Below, in pieces: positions 6,947 through 7,975 of a stretch of DNA of 7,975 nucleotides. Below the pieces are notes generated by a model, which saw only the letters and a program-made list of their open reading frames with translations, was not told where the DNA came from and did not search any database. This stretch comes from Gammaproteobacteria bacterium. GTDB lineage: Bacteria > Pseudomonadota > Gammaproteobacteria > QOAV01. The stretch spans positions 1 through 7,975 of the forward strand of contig QOAV01000163.1 in assembly GCA_003972845.1 (NCBI GenBank). The letters run 5' to 3'. Position 1 is the stretch's first letter. Every line of letters begins with the position of its first letter. The translations under genes and the position numbers were made by a program.

Positions 6947-7975
6947 GCTGCCTCCGTTTCTCTGGCGACGCGCTTCATGTAGGCCTGAAAGACATCCGTA
7001 TATTGCTGGTTTTTGATCAAAAAGGCGTCATGTCCCTGAGTGGACTGTATTTCGGCATAACTGACATCAAGGTCATTGTCGTGCAGTGCTTTGATGATCT
7101 CGCGCGATCGGGTTGGCGAAAAACGCCAGTCCGAGGTGAACGAAATCACCAGAAACTTGGCCGAGACGCCGGTAAAAGCATCGGTCAGGGCGTTGCCATG
7201 TTCCGCCGCCGGATCGAAATAATCCAGTGCTTTGGTCATCAGCAGATAGGTGTTGGCGTCGAAGCGATCAATGAACTTGTCCGCCTGATAGCGCAGATAG
7301 CTTTCAATCTGGAAATTTACATCAAAGTCGTAGGTGAGTTTGCCGCTTTTCAGCTCGCGGCCGAATTTGCTGCCCATGACTTCGTCGGACAAATAGGTAA
7401 TATGCCCGAGCATGCGCGCCAGCCGCAGGCCGCGCGCGGGCACCACGCCGAAGTCGTAATAACGGCCGTCATGAAACTCCGGGTCTGTGCGGATGGCCTG
7501 CCGTGCTACTTCATTGAAAGCAATATTCTGCGTGGTCAGTCGCGCCGTGCTTGCGATCACCACAGCATGTCGCAATCGTTGCGGGTAATCAATAGCCCAT
7601 TGCAGTACCTGCATGCCGCCAAGGCTGCCGCCCACAACAGCCGCCCATTGCCCGATTTCGAGACGCTCACGCAGACGATCCTGCGAGGCCACCCAGTCTT
7701 TCACCGTGACCATGGGGAAATCCGGTCCAAAGGCCTTGCCGGTTTCCGGATCAATGGAAGCCGGCCCGGTGGAGCCGGCGCAGCCCCCCAGGTTGTTGAG
7801 GCAGACGATATGAAACTTGTTGGTATCCATCGGCTTGCCGGGACCGATGTAGTTGTCCCACCAGCCCGGTTTTTTATCGTCCATGCTGTGGTACCCGGCG
7901 GCGTGATGATCGGAAGACAGGGCGTGGCAGATCAGTACGGCGTTGCTCCTGTCCGCGTTCAGCTCGCCATAGGTT
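6943..7975 (-). CDS. metX: Homoserine O-acyltransferase MetX, 5' end outside window
   Basis: The frame is open from the high-coordinate edge (first full codon at 7974) to a TGA at 6943-6945, giving 343 visible residues of an expected 375-390, so the N-terminus is missing. The visible start [20 protein letters not shown] is the usual MetX oxyanion-hole region. The alpha/beta-hydrolase triad, in visible numbering, is Ser117 in GGSLGGMQ, Asp282 in SDWRFSP and His315 in [19 protein letters not shown] is also characteristic. The enzyme acylates homoserine for methionine synthesis in the cytoplasm. Many proteobacterial MetX proteins paired with MetW use succinyl-CoA rather than acetyl-CoA, and the DWRFSP(T/E)RS form looks like that group, so homoserine O-succinyltransferase (metXS) is likely but not proven. 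An internal Met at 7882-7884 is not the true start. Confidence 0.96.
   Translation of the reverse strand, partial: TYGELNADRSNAVLICHALSSDHHAAGYHSMDDKKPGWWDNYIGPGKPMDTNKFHIVCLNNLGGCAGSTGPASIDPETGKAFGPDFPMVTVKDWVASQDRLRERLEIGQWAAVVGGSLGGMQVLQWAIDYPQRLRHAVVIASTARLTTQNIAFNEVARQAIRTDPEFHDGRYYDFGVVPARGLRLARMLGHITYLSDEVMGSKFGRELKSGKLTYDFDVNFQIESYLRYQADKFIDRFDANTYLLMTKALDYFDPAAEHGNALTDAFTGVSAKFLVISFTSDWRFSPTRSREIIKALHDNDLDVSYAEIQSTQGHDAFLIKNQQYTDVFQAYMKRVARETEAA

Overview
This window is GC-rich proteobacterial chromosome in which every supportable gene lies on the minus strand, so transcription runs from high to low coordinates. The metX-metW pair, the glutathione-dependent formaldehyde pathway and a NAD-linked molybdenum/tungsten-type formate dehydrogenase point to a beta- or gammaproteobacterium with methylotrophic, methanol-tolerant or at least formaldehyde-detoxifying physiology. 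I cannot name the genus from the sequence alone.

Layout in transcription order: (1) metX, cut by the window edge, and metW, joined by an ATGA stop/start overlap, for methionine biosynthesis. (2) A YpfJ/KPN_02809-family zinc metallopeptidase gene that is split by one in-frame TGA between its membrane anchor and its catalytic domain. It is preceded by a good sigma70 promoter that overlaps the metW stop. (3) A TetR/AcrR-family repressor gene 25 nt further on. (4) A 110-nt regulatory gap with a near-consensus promoter whose 17-bp spacer holds a 14-bp dyad, which is very probably the operator of the TetR protein. (5) A five-gene formaldehyde/formate operon: gfa, frmA, fghA, fdhB, fdhA. The last gene runs off the low-coordinate end.

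The operon encodes a complete route. Gfa helps condense formaldehyde with glutathione. FrmA (class III alcohol dehydrogenase) oxidises S-hydroxymethylglutathione to S-formylglutathione. FghA hydrolyses this to formate and glutathione. FdhBA oxidises formate to CO2 and gives NADH. The frmA-fghA gap is 2 nt, the fghA-fdhB gap 16 nt, and fdhB-fdhA overlap by ATGA. The gfa-frmA gap is the exception: it is 147 nt and holds two adjacent stem-loops.

The best candidates for something undescribed are the TetR protein with its spacer-embedded operator, as a possible formaldehyde- or formate-responsive switch (the well-known formaldehyde regulators are the CsoR-family FrmR and MerR-family AdhR/NmlR), and the split metallopeptidase. 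There is no tRNA, rRNA, CRISPR array, insertion sequence or prophage in the window.
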